A stretch of 64,000 bases of DNA from Rariglobus hedericola. Lineage in GTDB: Bacteria > Verrucomicrobiota > Verrucomicrobiia > Opitutales > Opitutaceae. Below, one piece after another: positions 32,502 to 41,045 of the stretch. The stretch spans positions 434,001 through 498,000 of the forward strand of contig NZ_VMBG01000002.1 of NCBI RefSeq assembly GCF_007559335.1, written 5' to 3'. The notes below the pieces were generated by a model, which saw only the letters and a program-made list of their open reading frames with translations, was not told the DNA's origin and searched no databases. Position 1 is the stretch's first letter. Every line of letters begins with the position of its first letter. The position numbers were made by a program, and so were the translations under genes.

Positions 32502-34040
32502 ATGCCCGCCGATTCCTACGAGCGTCTCGTCACTCACCTTAAGCGCGCCCATACGCTGGGCACGGTTGCCGGTCTCTTGGGATGGGACGAGCAGGTCAAC
32601 CTACCTGCCGACAGCGCCGACCAGCGCGCCGAGCAATCCGCGCTCCTCGCCGAACTCCAGCACGCCGCCGCAACCGCCCCTGAAATCGGCGATCTTTTAA
32701 ACCAACTTGAACAGCCGGTTTGTAACTTATTAAGTTACAAACCGGCTGGGGGCTCGGCTGAAAATGCGGATACTGCTGATCGCGCGGTGGTGATTCGTGA
32801 GGCGCGGAAAGACTATGATCGTGTGGTGAAACTCCCGGCGGACTTCGTGGCCGAGAAGGCCCGGCTCTCCAGCGCGGCTTATCACGGGTGGGCCGCGGCT
32901 AAGACGCGGTCGGACTTTTCGGCGTTTGCTCCCTTTCTCGAAAAACACCTCGCACTCGCAAAACAGGAAGCTGCCTATCTCGGCTGGGGTGATCGGGCCT
33001 ATGACTACGCGATCGACAAACACGATCCGGGCATGACGGCGGAAAAACTCACCGCATTGTTCACGGAGTTGAAGGCCGGTCTCGTCCCTCTGGTGCGTGC
33101 CATCGCCGCGTCTCCCGTGCGCGCCCGCACGGATATTTTCAAAGGCTTCCCGATCGCGGAGCAGCGGGAATTCCTGCGCGATGTCACCGAACGACTCGGC
33201 TTTAACTACCGCCGCGGACGCATCGATGTGTCCCTCCATCCCTTCTGCGAAGGCTCGGGGGCGGACATCCGCATGACCACGCGCTTCGATGCGGATAACC
33301 CGCTCGATTCACTCTTCTCGTCGATCCACGAAACCGGGCACGGACTCTATGAACAAGGTCTGCCGCTCGCCGCGCAAGGCACTCCGCTCGGTCAAAACGC
33401 CGGCATGGGCGTGCACGAATCGCAAAGTCGCTTGTGGGAAAACCAAGTGTCGCGCAGCCGTGCATTCTGGGCGTTTTTCGAGCCGCGCTTTCGCGAAAAA
33501 TTCCCCGCGCAACTCGCCGCCGTGTCGTCCGAAGAACTGTATCTCGCGGTCAACGAAGTCGCGCCCACGCTCATCCGTGTCGATAGCGACGAGGTGCACT
33601 ACAACCTGCACATCCTGCTGCGCTTCGAGCTCGAGCGCCGGCTGTTTGCGGGCGAACTCACGGTGGGCGAACTGCCGGCCGCATGGAATGCGTTGTCGCA
33701 GGAATTGCTGGGGCTCACGCCGACGAGCGACAAGGTTGGCGTGCTCCAAGACGTGCATTGGTCCGGCGGGGCGTTCGGATATTTCCCGAGTTACTGCCTA
33801 GGCAACATGATTGCCGCGCAATTGTGGTTCACGGTGCGGGCGAAATTTCCGGAGCTGGATGCGGACTTTGAGCAGGGTGATTTCTCGCGCCTGTTGGGCT
33901 GGTTGCGCACAAACATCCACGAGCAGGGGCGCCGCTACGAAACCCTCGAACTGGTGCGCCGTGTAACCGGCGAGGAGCTCACGCCGAAATACCTGCTGCG
34001 CTATTTGCAAGAACGGTATGCACCGCTGTATTTGAAATAA
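32502..34040 (+). CDS. M32-family metallocarboxypeptidase with inserted palindrome
   Basis: About 512 residues from the ATG at 32502 (a GTG at 32475 would add nine). Zinc carboxypeptidase of the Taq type: HExxH in SIHETGHGLYEQGLP (about 275), the downstream Glu in MGVHESQSRLWENQV, and IRVDSDEVHYNLHILLRFELE, all typical. TTG-ACC (32468) and AATCTT (32491) give a promoter whose start site would fall on the ATG. Between the N-terminal helices, about residues 71-82 (QPVCNLLSYKPAGG) are encoded by a perfect 37-bp palindrome, which appears to be an in-frame insertion; the catalytic part is intact. Confidence 0.93.
   Translation: MPADSYERLVTHLKRAHTLGTVAGLLGWDEQVNLPADSADQRAEQSALLAELQHAAATAPEIGDLLNQLEQPVCNLLSYKPAGGSAENADTADRAVVIREARKDYDRVVKLPADFVAEKARLSSAAYHGWAAAKTRSDFSAFAPFLEKHLALAKQEAAYLGWGDRAYDYAIDKHDPGMTAEKLTALFTELKAGLVPLVRAIAASPVRARTDIFKGFPIAEQREFLRDVTERLGFNYRRGRIDVSLHPFCEGSGADIRMTTRFDADNPLDSLFSSIHETGHGLYEQGLPLAAQGTPLGQNAGMGVHESQSRLWENQVSRSRAFWAFFEPRFREKFPAQLAAVSSEELYLAVNEVAPTLIRVDSDEVHYNLHILLRFELERRLFAGELTVGELPAAWNALSQELLGLTPTSDKVGVLQDVHWSGGAFGYFPSYCLGNMIAAQLWFTVRAKFPELDADFEQGDFSRLLGWLRTNIHEQGRRYETLELVRRVTGEELTPKYLLRYLQERYAPLYLK
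32712..32748. repeat. Perfect 37-bp palindrome within the M32 peptidase gene
   Basis: CAGCCGGTTTGTAACTTA (32712-32729), central T, TAAGTTACAAACCGGCTG (32731-32748): 18 pairs without mismatch. The inner 23 bases recur with one arm mismatch at 55275-55297 in an intergenic region. Confidence 0.95.
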
Positions 34041-34041
34041 T

Positions 34042-34839
34042 ATGACACTGATCGATACGCACACTCACTTGGATGGCTTTGCGCGGGCGGGCACGCTGGA
34101 TGCGGTGCTGGCGCGGGCGCGCGAGGCGGGCGTAACCGAGATGATTTCGATCGGCACGGAGAGCGATGATTGGGCGCTCATTCGCGATCTGGCGGTTGAG
34201 TATGCGGGCACGGTGCATTTTTCGGTCGGGCTGCATCCGTGTTGTGTGCGCGAGAACTGGGCCGATGAGGTGGCGCAGATCGAGATGTTTTGGAGCGGGG
34301 CAAAACTTCCGGTCGCGCTCGGTGAGTGCGGGCTGGATCGGTTCCATCTGCCTAAAGATGACGCGGCCAAGGCGGAGCAGGTGTTCGCCTGGCAGCAGGC
34401 GGCGTTTGCCGCGCAGCTGGACATCGCAAAGCGGTTGGGGTGTCCGCTGGTGGTGCATTCTCGCGGGGCATTTGCGGAGTCGGTCGCGATGATCGATGCT
34501 AGCGGCGTCGACTGGACGCGCGTGGTGTTTCACTGCTTCAGCGAAGGTCCGGCGGAAATGAGCGAGCTCATCAAACGAGGAGCCTACGGATCGATCACCG
34601 GCGTGCTCACTTACAAGAACGCGGAGAACGTGCGCGAGGCGGCGAAGGTGCAGGGACTGGCGCGCCTGATGTTGGAGACGGATGCGCCGTATCTCACGCC
34701 AGTGCCCAATCGTGGTAAGCCCAACGAGCCGGCTTTCATGCGGCACACGGCGGAGTATGCGGCGGAGATGTTTGGCGTGCGTTTGGACGAGCTGGCGGCG
34801 ACGAGCACGAAAACGGCGCGGGCTTTCTTCGGGCTTTAG
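34042..34839 (+). CDS. tatD: TatD-family metal-dependent hydrolase
   Basis: 265 residues, one base after the peptidase stop, so co-transcribed. TIM-barrel amidohydrolase fold with metal ligands in LIDTHTHLDGF (His-x-His), ALGECGLDRFHLP (Glu), PLVVHSRGAF (His), VVFHCFSEGPAE (His) and LETDAPYLTPVP (Asp), all conserved in TatD/YcfH DNases. Members act as 3'-5' exonucleases or D-aminoacyl-tRNA deacylases. SVGLHPCCV matches the usual GxHP motif. Complete and normal in length. Confidence 0.92.
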   Translation: MTLIDTHTHLDGFARAGTLDAVLARAREAGVTEMISIGTESDDWALIRDLAVEYAGTVHFSVGLHPCCVRENWADEVAQIEMFWSGAKLPVALGECGLDRFHLPKDDAAKAEQVFAWQQAAFAAQLDIAKRLGCPLVVHSRGAFAESVAMIDASGVDWTRVVFHCFSEGPAEMSELIKRGAYGSITGVLTYKNAENVREAAKVQGLARLMLETDAPYLTPVPNRGKPNEPAFMRHTAEYAAEMFGVRLDELAATSTKTARAFFGL

Positions 34840-34843
34840 GCGC

Positions 34844-34871
34844 AAAAAAAGCGACCCGGATCGGGTCGCTT
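34844..34871 (-). terminator. Terminator of the HPr gene
   Basis: Minus strand AAGCGACCC (34871-34863), loop of five, GGGTCGCTT (34857-34849) and more T to 34844. A weaker T-tract on the plus side means it mainly serves the minus strand. Confidence 0.85.
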
Positions 34872-34896
34872 CAAGTGTGTCGGTTGGACGGTCGGC

Positions 34897-35193
34897 TCAG
34901 GCCTCGTCGAACTTGCGGGTGAAGAGCTGCTCAAGCTCGGTGAGCATCTGCGGGGCGTCTTCGCCGGTGGCGAGGAACTTGACCTTCGAGCCTTTGCCTG
35001 CGGCGAGCATCATCAGGCCCATGATGGATTTACCATTCACCTGCTCCTCGTCTTTTTCGACGAAGACGTCGGCTTTAAATTTGTTGGTGATGCGCACGAT
35101 CATCGCGGCGGGACGCGCGTGGATGCCCATTTTGTTTTGAACAACCAGCTCTTTTACCTGCTGACCGGCCGCAGTCGTATCGTTCTTTTCCAT
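34897..35193 (-). CDS. HPr-family phosphocarrier protein
   Basis: 98 residues. After a short extra N-terminus (about 13 residues before the conserved start) it has the active-site motif MGIHARPAAMIVRI (phospho-His about 25) and the regulatory serine motif VNGKSIMGLMMLAAGKGSKV, the site of HPr kinase in many bacteria. HPr passes phosphate from enzyme I to sugar permeases or, in PTS-Ntr systems, to regulatory proteins. No enzyme I, EIIA or HPr kinase gene is near, so its partners cannot be named. Divergent from kdsB. Confidence 0.88.
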   Translation of the reverse strand: MEKNDTTAAGQQVKELVVQNKMGIHARPAAMIVRITNKFKADVFVEKDEEQVNGKSIMGLMMLAAGKGSKVKFLATGEDAPQMLTELEQLFTRKFDEA

Positions 35194-35270
35194 TTCGTTT
35201 AGCGGAGGAAAGTCCGGTTTGAGGGGACGGCTTGCAACCCAAAAACCGGACGCACAGGTTTTGCGGCATC

Positions 35271-36017
35271 ATGCCCAAGACTGCGATCATCGTCCCATGC
35301 CGTCTCGAATCGACGCGTTTTCCGCGCAAGTTGCTGCACGTCATCAAGGGAAAGCCCCTGCTGCTGTGGGTGGCGGAGCGCATCAAACAGGAGGCGCCGG
35401 AGTTCCCGCTATTTTTCGCGGTGGATGATGAATTGCTGGCCGCACCGCTGCGGGCGGCGGGGTTTCAGGCGATTTTGACGGGTGTGCAACACCAGAGCGG
35501 CACGGATCGAATCGCCGAGGCCAACCGCACGGTGAAGGCCGACCATGTGATCAACGTGCAGGCCGACGAGCCGTTGGTGACGCGGGCGCAGATCCTGACT
35601 CTGGCGGAATTGATCAGCGGCACGGCGGCGATGGCGACGCTCGGCACACCCTTCACGACCGCGGCGGATTTTAATAATCCGAATCAGGTCAAAGTTGTTT
35701 TCGCGCCGGGTGGAGCGCGTGCGTTGTATTTTTCACGGGCGGCGATCCCGTATGCGCGTGATCGCGCGGGTCAGGTGGATGATGCGTGGGTGCAGGCGAA
35801 CCCGTGCTTCAAGCATCTCGGGCTCTACGCCTACAAAGCGGAGTTAATCGAGAGTTTCGCCAAGCTGCCGCCGGGGCGTTACGAGCAAATCGAAAAATTG
35901 GAGCAATTGCGGGTGATCGAAAACGGTTTCGAAATCCTGTGCGGGGTGACCAATGATCCGACCATTGGCGTCGATACGCCGGAGGATGCGGTGAAGTTTG
36001 GAGAGTGGCTCGGCTGA
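35271..36017 (+). CDS. kdsB: 3-deoxy-manno-octulosonate cytidylyltransferase
   Basis: 248 residues from the ATG at 35271, which gives the family start [20 protein letters not shown]. Activates Kdo as CMP-Kdo for lipopolysaccharide core synthesis, so the organism is expected to make LPS. Motifs: [33 protein letters not shown] (metal Asp), [25 protein letters not shown], and [15 protein letters not shown]-like ending with IGVDTPED. Complete and normal in length. The next gene on the other strand ends nine bases downstream. Confidence 0.95.
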   Translation: MPKTAIIVPCRLESTRFPRKLLHVIKGKPLLLWVAERIKQEAPEFPLFFAVDDELLAAPLRAAGFQAILTGVQHQSGTDRIAEANRTVKADHVINVQADEPLVTRAQILTLAELISGTAAMATLGTPFTTAADFNNPNQVKVVFAPGGARALYFSRAAIPYARDRAGQVDDAWVQANPCFKHLGLYAYKAELIESFAKLPPGRYEQIEKLEQLRVIENGFEILCGVTNDPTIGVDTPEDAVKFGEWLG

Positions 36018-36025
36018 GGCGTGCC

Positions 36026-36622
36026 TCAACGCGGCGCGCGCGTGGTGGACAGCTCCGTGATCCACATCACTTCGCAGGCGCCGCCGCGGGTGTCCGAGCG
36101 GCTGAGCGACGAACGCCAGCGCTCGCCTTGGGGGCCGGTCACTTCGATGAGGTAACCTTTGAGCGTGACGACGTCGTGACGTTTGACGGCAAGAAGTTGT
36201 TTACGGATGGCTGGAGTGGCGGGAAGGCAATGGGTGTTGGCGGAGTGTTCGGCGATGGCTTGCGGCTCGAGCGGCGGATCGCCGGCCCAGGTGTATTCAT
36301 ACCAGCGGCCTGATTGGGAGATGTTGAGTTCGTTGATGACACCGGCGGCGGACATCGGGCCCCAGCCGAGGGCGAGGTCGACGGGGCCGATCTTGGCGGG
36401 CTTGTCGTAGCGGTAGCGTTTACGGGAAAGAACGACGGCTTTGATTTCGTAGCGGGCGAGTGGAGTGACGGTGTTGTCGTCGAGTGTGAAAGGTGGCGGC
36501 AGACCGGTGGTGATCTGGATCGGATCAGACGAGGCGGGCAACCCGCGCCAGTCGGCGGCGGGTTCGTGCCACCAATACCAGCAACCTGCGCCGAGCAGAA
36601 TGAGGACGAGCCACTTTTTCAT
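36026..36622 (-). CDS. Membrane-anchored hypothetical protein
   Basis: 198 residues from the ATG at 36622. One hydrophobic N-terminal segment (WLVLILLGAGCWYWWHEP) is either a signal anchor or a lipoprotein signal (Cys in GAGC). The rest, likely periplasmic, contains DLALGWGPMSAAGVINELNI and YLIEVTGPQGERWRSSLSRSDT, with a Cys near the end. Sequences with LxWGxM appear in a small family of uncharacterised exported proteins; no function can be given. Its start overlaps the stop of the YafD-like gene by four bases, so the two are translationally coupled. Confidence 0.7.
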   Translation of the reverse strand: MKKWLVLILLGAGCWYWWHEPAADWRGLPASSDPIQITTGLPPPFTLDDNTVTPLARYEIKAVVLSRKRYRYDKPAKIGPVDLALGWGPMSAAGVINELNISQSGRWYEYTWAGDPPLEPQAIAEHSANTHCLPATPAIRKQLLAVKRHDVVTLKGYLIEVTGPQGERWRSSLSRSDTRGGACEVMWITELSTTRAPR

Positions 36623-37590
36623 GGAAGGGCCAAGGTAACGATGATCGGAAAATGATCGGAGCCGATGTCGGGACCGACGTGGTGGTTGACCACAGAAAGG
36701 GTGCGGGTGGTCAGGCAGTGATCGAGCGGGATGCGGAGATACCAGGGTGTAACCGGCCACGTGGGGGCGAGACCGTAGCCGGTGTCGATGAGCTCACCGT
36801 CAGCGAGTAAGCTGCGAAATGCGGGAGACCACGGCGTGCAGTTGAGGTCGCCGAGCACGATTGCGGGATGCGCGGCGGTGGCGGACCAGCTGGCGATTTT
36901 GGACAGTTGTTTGTCGCGCAAATACTGTCCTTCGGCGCCGCCGGGTGGGAGAGGGTGGGTGGCGAGCAGCAAAATGGATTTGCCGCTGGCAAGAGTGAGC
37001 GTTGCGCGGATGGACGGGACTTCGGCCGGTGAGAAGTAGAGTGTTTGGGTATCGCTCAGCGGAAGGCGGCTAAATACGGCGATCCCGAAATTGTCGGAGC
37101 GAGCAACCCGGACGATGTGCGGATAACTCTCAGCCAGCGGGGCCATGGCGGTCAGCCAAGTGGCGTTTACTTCCAGAAGCGCCACGACATCGGGCTGCTC
37201 GCGGGCGATCAGTTCAAGCACGGCGGCATGGTGGGTGTTTCCACTCTGAACATTCGCGAGCAATAGTTTGAGCTGCGTGGCGTTGGCGGGCGCACGGTCA
37301 TGCGGGATAAAACGAGGCGCGAGGACGATGAAATTGAGCGCGGCGAACAGGGCAAATACACCGGCCCAGCGGAACCGGCGCGCGAAAGCGTAGGTGGCGG
37401 CGCAGATGAGCAGCAAGATGCCGTAGTGCGGACGGAAGTGAGTGGTGATTTCCAGCAACCAGTGAAGCTGGCCGGCAAAGGCGATTGTCGTGAGCAAGCA
37501 AAGGCCCAGCGCTCCGAGCAGGCCGACTGCTAGCGCGGCGTCAGTGAACCCGCGTAAGGTCCAACGAGGGGCGTGGGGTGATGCGGGCAT
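36619..37590 (-). CDS. YafD-like membrane protein with EEP domain
   Basis: 323 residues. Three hydrophobic segments in the first 90 residues (AVGLLGALGLCLLTTIAFAG; YGILLLICAATYAFA; AGVFALFAALNFIVLA) are followed by an endonuclease/exonuclease/phosphatase domain: KLLLANVQSGN, QPDVVALLEVNATW (Glu), LLATHPLPPGG (His), AIVLGDLNCTPWSP (Asp, Asn) and DIGSDHFPIIVTLAL (Asp-His). All catalytic positions are there. The domain should face the periplasm. Substrate unknown. The ATG lies three bases after the T-tract of the carA terminator. Confidence 0.85.
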   Translation of the reverse strand: MPASPHAPRWTLRGFTDAALAVGLLGALGLCLLTTIAFAGQLHWLLEITTHFRPHYGILLLICAATYAFARRFRWAGVFALFAALNFIVLAPRFIPHDRAPANATQLKLLLANVQSGNTHHAAVLELIAREQPDVVALLEVNATWLTAMAPLAESYPHIVRVARSDNFGIAVFSRLPLSDTQTLYFSPAEVPSIRATLTLASGKSILLLATHPLPPGGAEGQYLRDKQLSKIASWSATAAHPAIVLGDLNCTPWSPAFRSLLADGELIDTGYGLAPTWPVTPWYLRIPLDHCLTTRTLSVVNHHVGPDIGSDHFPIIVTLALP

Positions 37591-37593
37591 ATT

Positions 37594-37622
37594 AAAAAAG
37601 CCACCCGGGTGGAGTGGCTTTT
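37594..37622 (-). terminator. Terminator of carA, abutting the YafD-like start
   Basis: Minus strand AAAAGCCAC (37622-37614), nine-base loop, GTGGCTTTTTT down to 37594, then AAT and the ATG of the next gene. Confidence 0.8.
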
Positions 37623-37650
37623 GAGGGAGGTTGTCGTGAGTGCAGGCGAC

Positions 37651-38823
37651 TTAGATTTTGCCGGCTTTGCGCTTGGCGATCAGATTGTAGAAATCGAGGA
37701 AGAGCGGGTCGGCGTCGTTCGGGCCGGGAGCGGCTTCGGGGTGATATTGCACCGAGAAGATCGGGAGCTCTTTGTGGCGCAGGCCTTCGACGGTGTTGTC
37801 GTTGAGGTTGATCTCGGTGACGATGGCGCCGCCTTTTTCGAGGGACTTCGGGTCGGTGGCGAAACCGTGGTTTTGCGCGGTGATGGAGACTTTGCCTGTC
37901 TCGAGGTTTTTCACGGGCTGGTTGCCGCCGCGGTGGCCGAACTTGAGCTTGAACGTATCGCCACCCATGGCGTGCGTGAGCATTTGATGACCGAGGCAGA
38001 TGCCGAAGATCGGATAGTGCGGGACGAGACCGGTGACCGTCTTGTGGATGTAGGCGAGGGCGGCCGGATCGCCGGGACCGTTGGAGAGGAAAACGCCATC
38101 GGGCGCGTGCTCCTTGACCTGCTCGGCGGTGGCGGTGGCGGGGAATACTTTTACGTCGAAGCCGTGGTTGATCAGCTTGCGGAAGATCGAGTGCTTCGCG
38201 CCGAAATCGAAGGCGGCGACGGTGAAGCGTTTCGTCGGGGTGTTCGGAAGGCCGAAGGTGGTGCCGGCGGGAACGTAGACGGCGTTGTGGTTGGCGGCGT
38301 CATCACCGCGCCAGATGTAAGGCTCTTTGCAAGTCGTGTCCTTGACGTAGTCGCTGCCGGCCATGTCGTGCCAGGCTTTGGCCTTGGCGATGGCTTCGGC
38401 ATCGGTGAGCGGGAGCGTGGAGAGACAGCACTTCAACGCGCCATCGACGCGGAGTTTTTTGGTGAGGGCGCGCGTGTCGACTTCGCTGATGCCGGGGATG
38501 CCGTATTTGCGCAGGTAGTCGTGGAGGGAGGACTGGCTGCGCCAGTTGCTCACGATGGGGGAGAGTTCGCGCACGACCAGACCGCTGGCGCGGGGCAGGG
38601 AGGCCTCGGTGTCCTCATCGTTCACGCCGTAGTTGCCGATCATCGGCGCGGTCATCGTGACGATCTGTCCGAAGTAAGACGGGTCGGTGATGATCTCCTG
38701 GTAGCCGGTCATCGACGTGTTGAATACGCATTCACCGGAGATCGTGGCATCGGCGCCAAAGGCGCGGCCGCGAAATACGGAACCATCTTCGAGTGCAAGG
38801 ACTGCGGGCTTGAACGTGGACAT
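37651..38823 (-). CDS. carA: Carbamoyl-phosphate synthase small subunit
   Basis: 390 residues from the ATG at 38823. Glutaminase subunit that feeds ammonia to CarB for arginine and pyrimidine synthesis. N-terminal domain: LALEDGSVFRGRAFGAD, FNTSMTGYQEIITDPSYFGQ, NYGVNDEDTEA. C-terminal class I amidotransferase: FLSNGPGDPAA, catalytic Cys in PIFGICLGHQ (about 273), and the His-Glu pair in SVQYHPEAAPGPND. Complete. carB is not in the window. A longer frame to 38901 exists but lacks family sequence. Confidence 0.97.
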   Translation of the reverse strand: MSTFKPAVLALEDGSVFRGRAFGADATISGECVFNTSMTGYQEIITDPSYFGQIVTMTAPMIGNYGVNDEDTEASLPRASGLVVRELSPIVSNWRSQSSLHDYLRKYGIPGISEVDTRALTKKLRVDGALKCCLSTLPLTDAEAIAKAKAWHDMAGSDYVKDTTCKEPYIWRGDDAANHNAVYVPAGTTFGLPNTPTKRFTVAAFDFGAKHSIFRKLINHGFDVKVFPATATAEQVKEHAPDGVFLSNGPGDPAALAYIHKTVTGLVPHYPIFGICLGHQMLTHAMGGDTFKLKFGHRGGNQPVKNLETGKVSITAQNHGFATDPKSLEKGGAIVTEINLNDNTVEGLRHKELPIFSVQYHPEAAPGPNDADPLFLDFYNLIAKRKAGKI

Positions 38824-38930
38824 TAAAGCCCAACGAAAAGCCCTCCCCCCATGCCTGCCAAGGGTTTTGTGGGGCAACCTTGTAAAACCTGTGCGACGCA
38901 TGGGGCGTTTCCCGTAATTTGCACCACCAT

Positions 38931-38959
38931 TTGACAGCCGAAAGGGTTGAATTTAGCTC
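38931..38959 (+). promoter_or_regulatory. Candidate promoter of kamA
   Basis: TTGACA (38931-38936), 17-base spacer, TAGCTC (38954-38959). The -35 is perfect and the -10 weak. Transcription would start about eight bases before the ATG, leaving no room for a Shine-Dalgarno sequence. Confidence 0.35.
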
Positions 38960-38974
38960 CTTCAACACCCGCCC

Positions 38975-40171
38975 ATGCCCTACACTGAAGATCGTTCCAC
39001 CTGGTTTGAAGGCCAGGGACTTTGGCAGCACGTTCCTGAAAGTGACTGGAAAGACTGGACCTGGCAGCTGAAGAACCGTCTCACAAAGCTCGAGGATCTC
39101 GAGCGTTACATGACGCTCACACCCGATGAACGCGCGGGGGTTCTTTTTGCGGGCCACAAGCTGGCGATGGCGATCACACCTTACTTTTTTAACCTGATCG
39201 ATCGCAACAACCCCAATTGCCCGATCCGCCTGCAAATGATCCCCCGCGCCGGCGAAGGTCAGCTGCACGCCGAGGAAATGCTGGATTCGCTGGGTGAAGA
39301 CGAACATTCGCCGGTGCCGGGTCTGGTGCATCGTTATCCGGATCGAGTGCTGTTCTTGGTGACGGATCGCTGTGCTTCGTATTGCCGCTATTGCACGCGC
39401 AGCCGGTTGGTTTCCAACGCGCAGGACTACAATTTCCACCCCGAATACGAACAGGGACTCCGCTACATCGAGTCGCATCCGGAGATCCGTGATGTGCTGC
39501 TTTCAGGTGGCGACCCGCTGCTGTTGTCCGATCGTAAGCTCGACCATCTCCTTGGGCGCCTCCGCGCGATCAAACACCTTGAGTTCATCCGCATCGGCTC
39601 GCGCATTCCGGTTTTCCTGCCGCAGCGCATTACTCCGGAGCTGTGCGAAATCCTTAAGAAGCACGGTCCGATCTGGATGAGCATTCATGTGAATCATCCG
39701 AAGGAGGCGACCGCCGAACTGCGTGATGCCTGCGAACGCCTGTCGTTTGCCGGTGTGCCGTTGGGTAACCAAAGCGTGCTCCTCAAGGGCGTGAACGACG
39801 ACGCCGACGTCATGAAGGCGCTCGTCCACCGTCTGTTGCGGATGCGCGTGCGTCCTTATTACCTTTACCAGATGGATTTGATTACGGGCGGCGCGCATTT
39901 CAAAGTCGATGTGCGTAAGGGCCTTGAGATCATCCAGGCGTTGCGCGGCCACACGACGGGCTACGCGATTCCCCAATACGTGATTGATGCTCCCGGTGGC
40001 GGCGGCAAGGTGCCGGTCAACCCGAACTACATCGAGAAAATCACCGACGAGGAAGTGGTCTTCAAAAACTACGAAGGCCGCACTTTCCGGTATCCGCTTA
40101 CAGCGACTCCGGTCGTCGAGGGTGAGACGGTTGAAAAGCCCGTGAAGCTCCATGAAGAGCTGCACGGGTGA
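38975..40171 (+). CDS. kamA: KamA-family lysine 2,3-aminomutase
   Basis: 398 residues; radical-SAM/PLP enzyme moving the alpha-amino group of lysine to give beta-lysine. The SAM cluster motif CxxxCxxC is CASYCRYC (about 133-140). The N-terminus (WQLKNRLTKLEDLERYMTLT) and PIRLQMIPRAGEGQ are typical. DVLLSGGDPLLLSD and YYLYQMDLITGGAHFKVDV follow, and the PLP lysine lies in APGGGGKVPVNPNY (about 344). EpmB, which makes beta-lysine for EF-P, is shorter (about 340); length favours KamA, but either is possible. No epmA or efp gene is seen here. Confidence 0.9.
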   Translation: MPYTEDRSTWFEGQGLWQHVPESDWKDWTWQLKNRLTKLEDLERYMTLTPDERAGVLFAGHKLAMAITPYFFNLIDRNNPNCPIRLQMIPRAGEGQLHAEEMLDSLGEDEHSPVPGLVHRYPDRVLFLVTDRCASYCRYCTRSRLVSNAQDYNFHPEYEQGLRYIESHPEIRDVLLSGGDPLLLSDRKLDHLLGRLRAIKHLEFIRIGSRIPVFLPQRITPELCEILKKHGPIWMSIHVNHPKEATAELRDACERLSFAGVPLGNQSVLLKGVNDDADVMKALVHRLLRMRVRPYYLYQMDLITGGAHFKVDVRKGLEIIQALRGHTTGYAIPQYVIDAPGGGGKVPVNPNYIEKITDEEVVFKNYEGRTFRYPLTATPVVEGETVEKPVKLHEELHG

Positions 40172-40199
40172 GGGTGTGATCGCGGGTGCGAGTGCGGAT

Positions 40200-40934
40200 T
40201 TAGCGTAGAGAGAAAGTCGCGGTCACCGTCGTGGTGATGGTTTTCTCCAGCGACGACGTATCGTTGTTACCCTCCCAACTCGTGGCGGTGGAGTAGAGGG
40301 GATTGATCTGAACGACGCCCATGCGGGCGTTGCGCAATTCCTTCAAAACACGGCCGCCTTGAGTCGCGATCTGCTCGGCACGCGTGCGGGCATCCTTGGC
40401 GGCTTCGCCCATCATCTCGATCTTCGCCTCGCCGGCCTTGGTGTAGATGAAGTCCATGCCTTCGGAGGCGAGCGTGACGCCGTTTTCCATCAAGCGGGCG
40501 GCATCGCTGGCGAGTTTGGGCAGAGCGTCCACATCGCCCGAACGCACTTCGAGGTTTTGGCGGATGCGATAGCCGGCGCGGCGGGAGACCTCGCCCTCCT
40601 CTGTCTTGGTGCGCGTAAACAGCTCGGTCACCTGCACGGGTTTGAGCACGTAATCACTTTGATCGGCGGCCTTTAAAAATGCTTCGACTTGGGCGAGATC
40701 GGCTTTGGAGCGCTGGTGGGCTTCAGTCAGCGTGTCGGCATCCGAGGTGAAACTGGCGCGCCAGATGGCGAGATCGGAACGCACTTCTTTGCGCGCGGAA
40801 CCGGTGACATTGATGACCTGGTCTTCGCTGATGCGAGTCCAGGCGCGGGTGAAGGTGATCGAGGCAAAGCAAAGGCCGGCGGAGAGCGCCAAACCTGCGA
40901 GTAAACCGAAGAGATGAGGGCGTGAAGTGGTCAT
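40200..40934 (-). CDS. SIMPL-domain (DUF541) exported protein
   Basis: About 244 residues from the ATG at 40934 (an upstream ATG at 40964 adds ten). One N-terminal hydrophobic segment (LFGLLAGLALSAGLCFASI) acts as signal or anchor. The domain begins INVTGSARKEVRSDLAIWRA and contains YRIRQNLEVRSGDVDALPKL, AKDARTRAEQIATQGGRVL and a C-terminal TTTVTATFSLR, all features of the SIMPL/YggE group. These form periplasmic oligomeric rings and are linked to oxidative stress in some bacteria; the molecular role is not settled. Confidence 0.88.
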   Translation of the reverse strand: MTTSRPHLFGLLAGLALSAGLCFASITFTRAWTRISEDQVINVTGSARKEVRSDLAIWRASFTSDADTLTEAHQRSKADLAQVEAFLKAADQSDYVLKPVQVTELFTRTKTEEGEVSRRAGYRIRQNLEVRSGDVDALPKLASDAARLMENGVTLASEGMDFIYTKAGEAKIEMMGEAAKDARTRAEQIATQGGRVLKELRNARMGVVQINPLYSTATSWEGNNDTSSLEKTITTTVTATFSLR

Positions 40935-41009
40935 GAAAGAACGTGCGAGATCACTCATGCGCACGCGCAGCCATTGTCACTTGGAAGAAATTCACAATTT
41001 GTTAGATGA

Positions 41010-41039
41010 TTGAATTCAATGAGTTGTGGGTTTTATAAA
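41010..41039 (+). promoter_or_regulatory. Sigma70-like promoter of the candidate small RNA
   Basis: TTGAAT (41010-41015), 18-base spacer, TATAAA (41034-41039). One of the better -35/-10 pairs seen in the window, in an AT-rich stretch. Confidence 0.55.
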
Positions 41040-41045
41040 CTTTTC

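Noticed and set aside
32712-32748. Palindrome as a transcription terminator
   Set aside because: It is inside a coding frame, has a one-base loop and is not followed by a T-tract.
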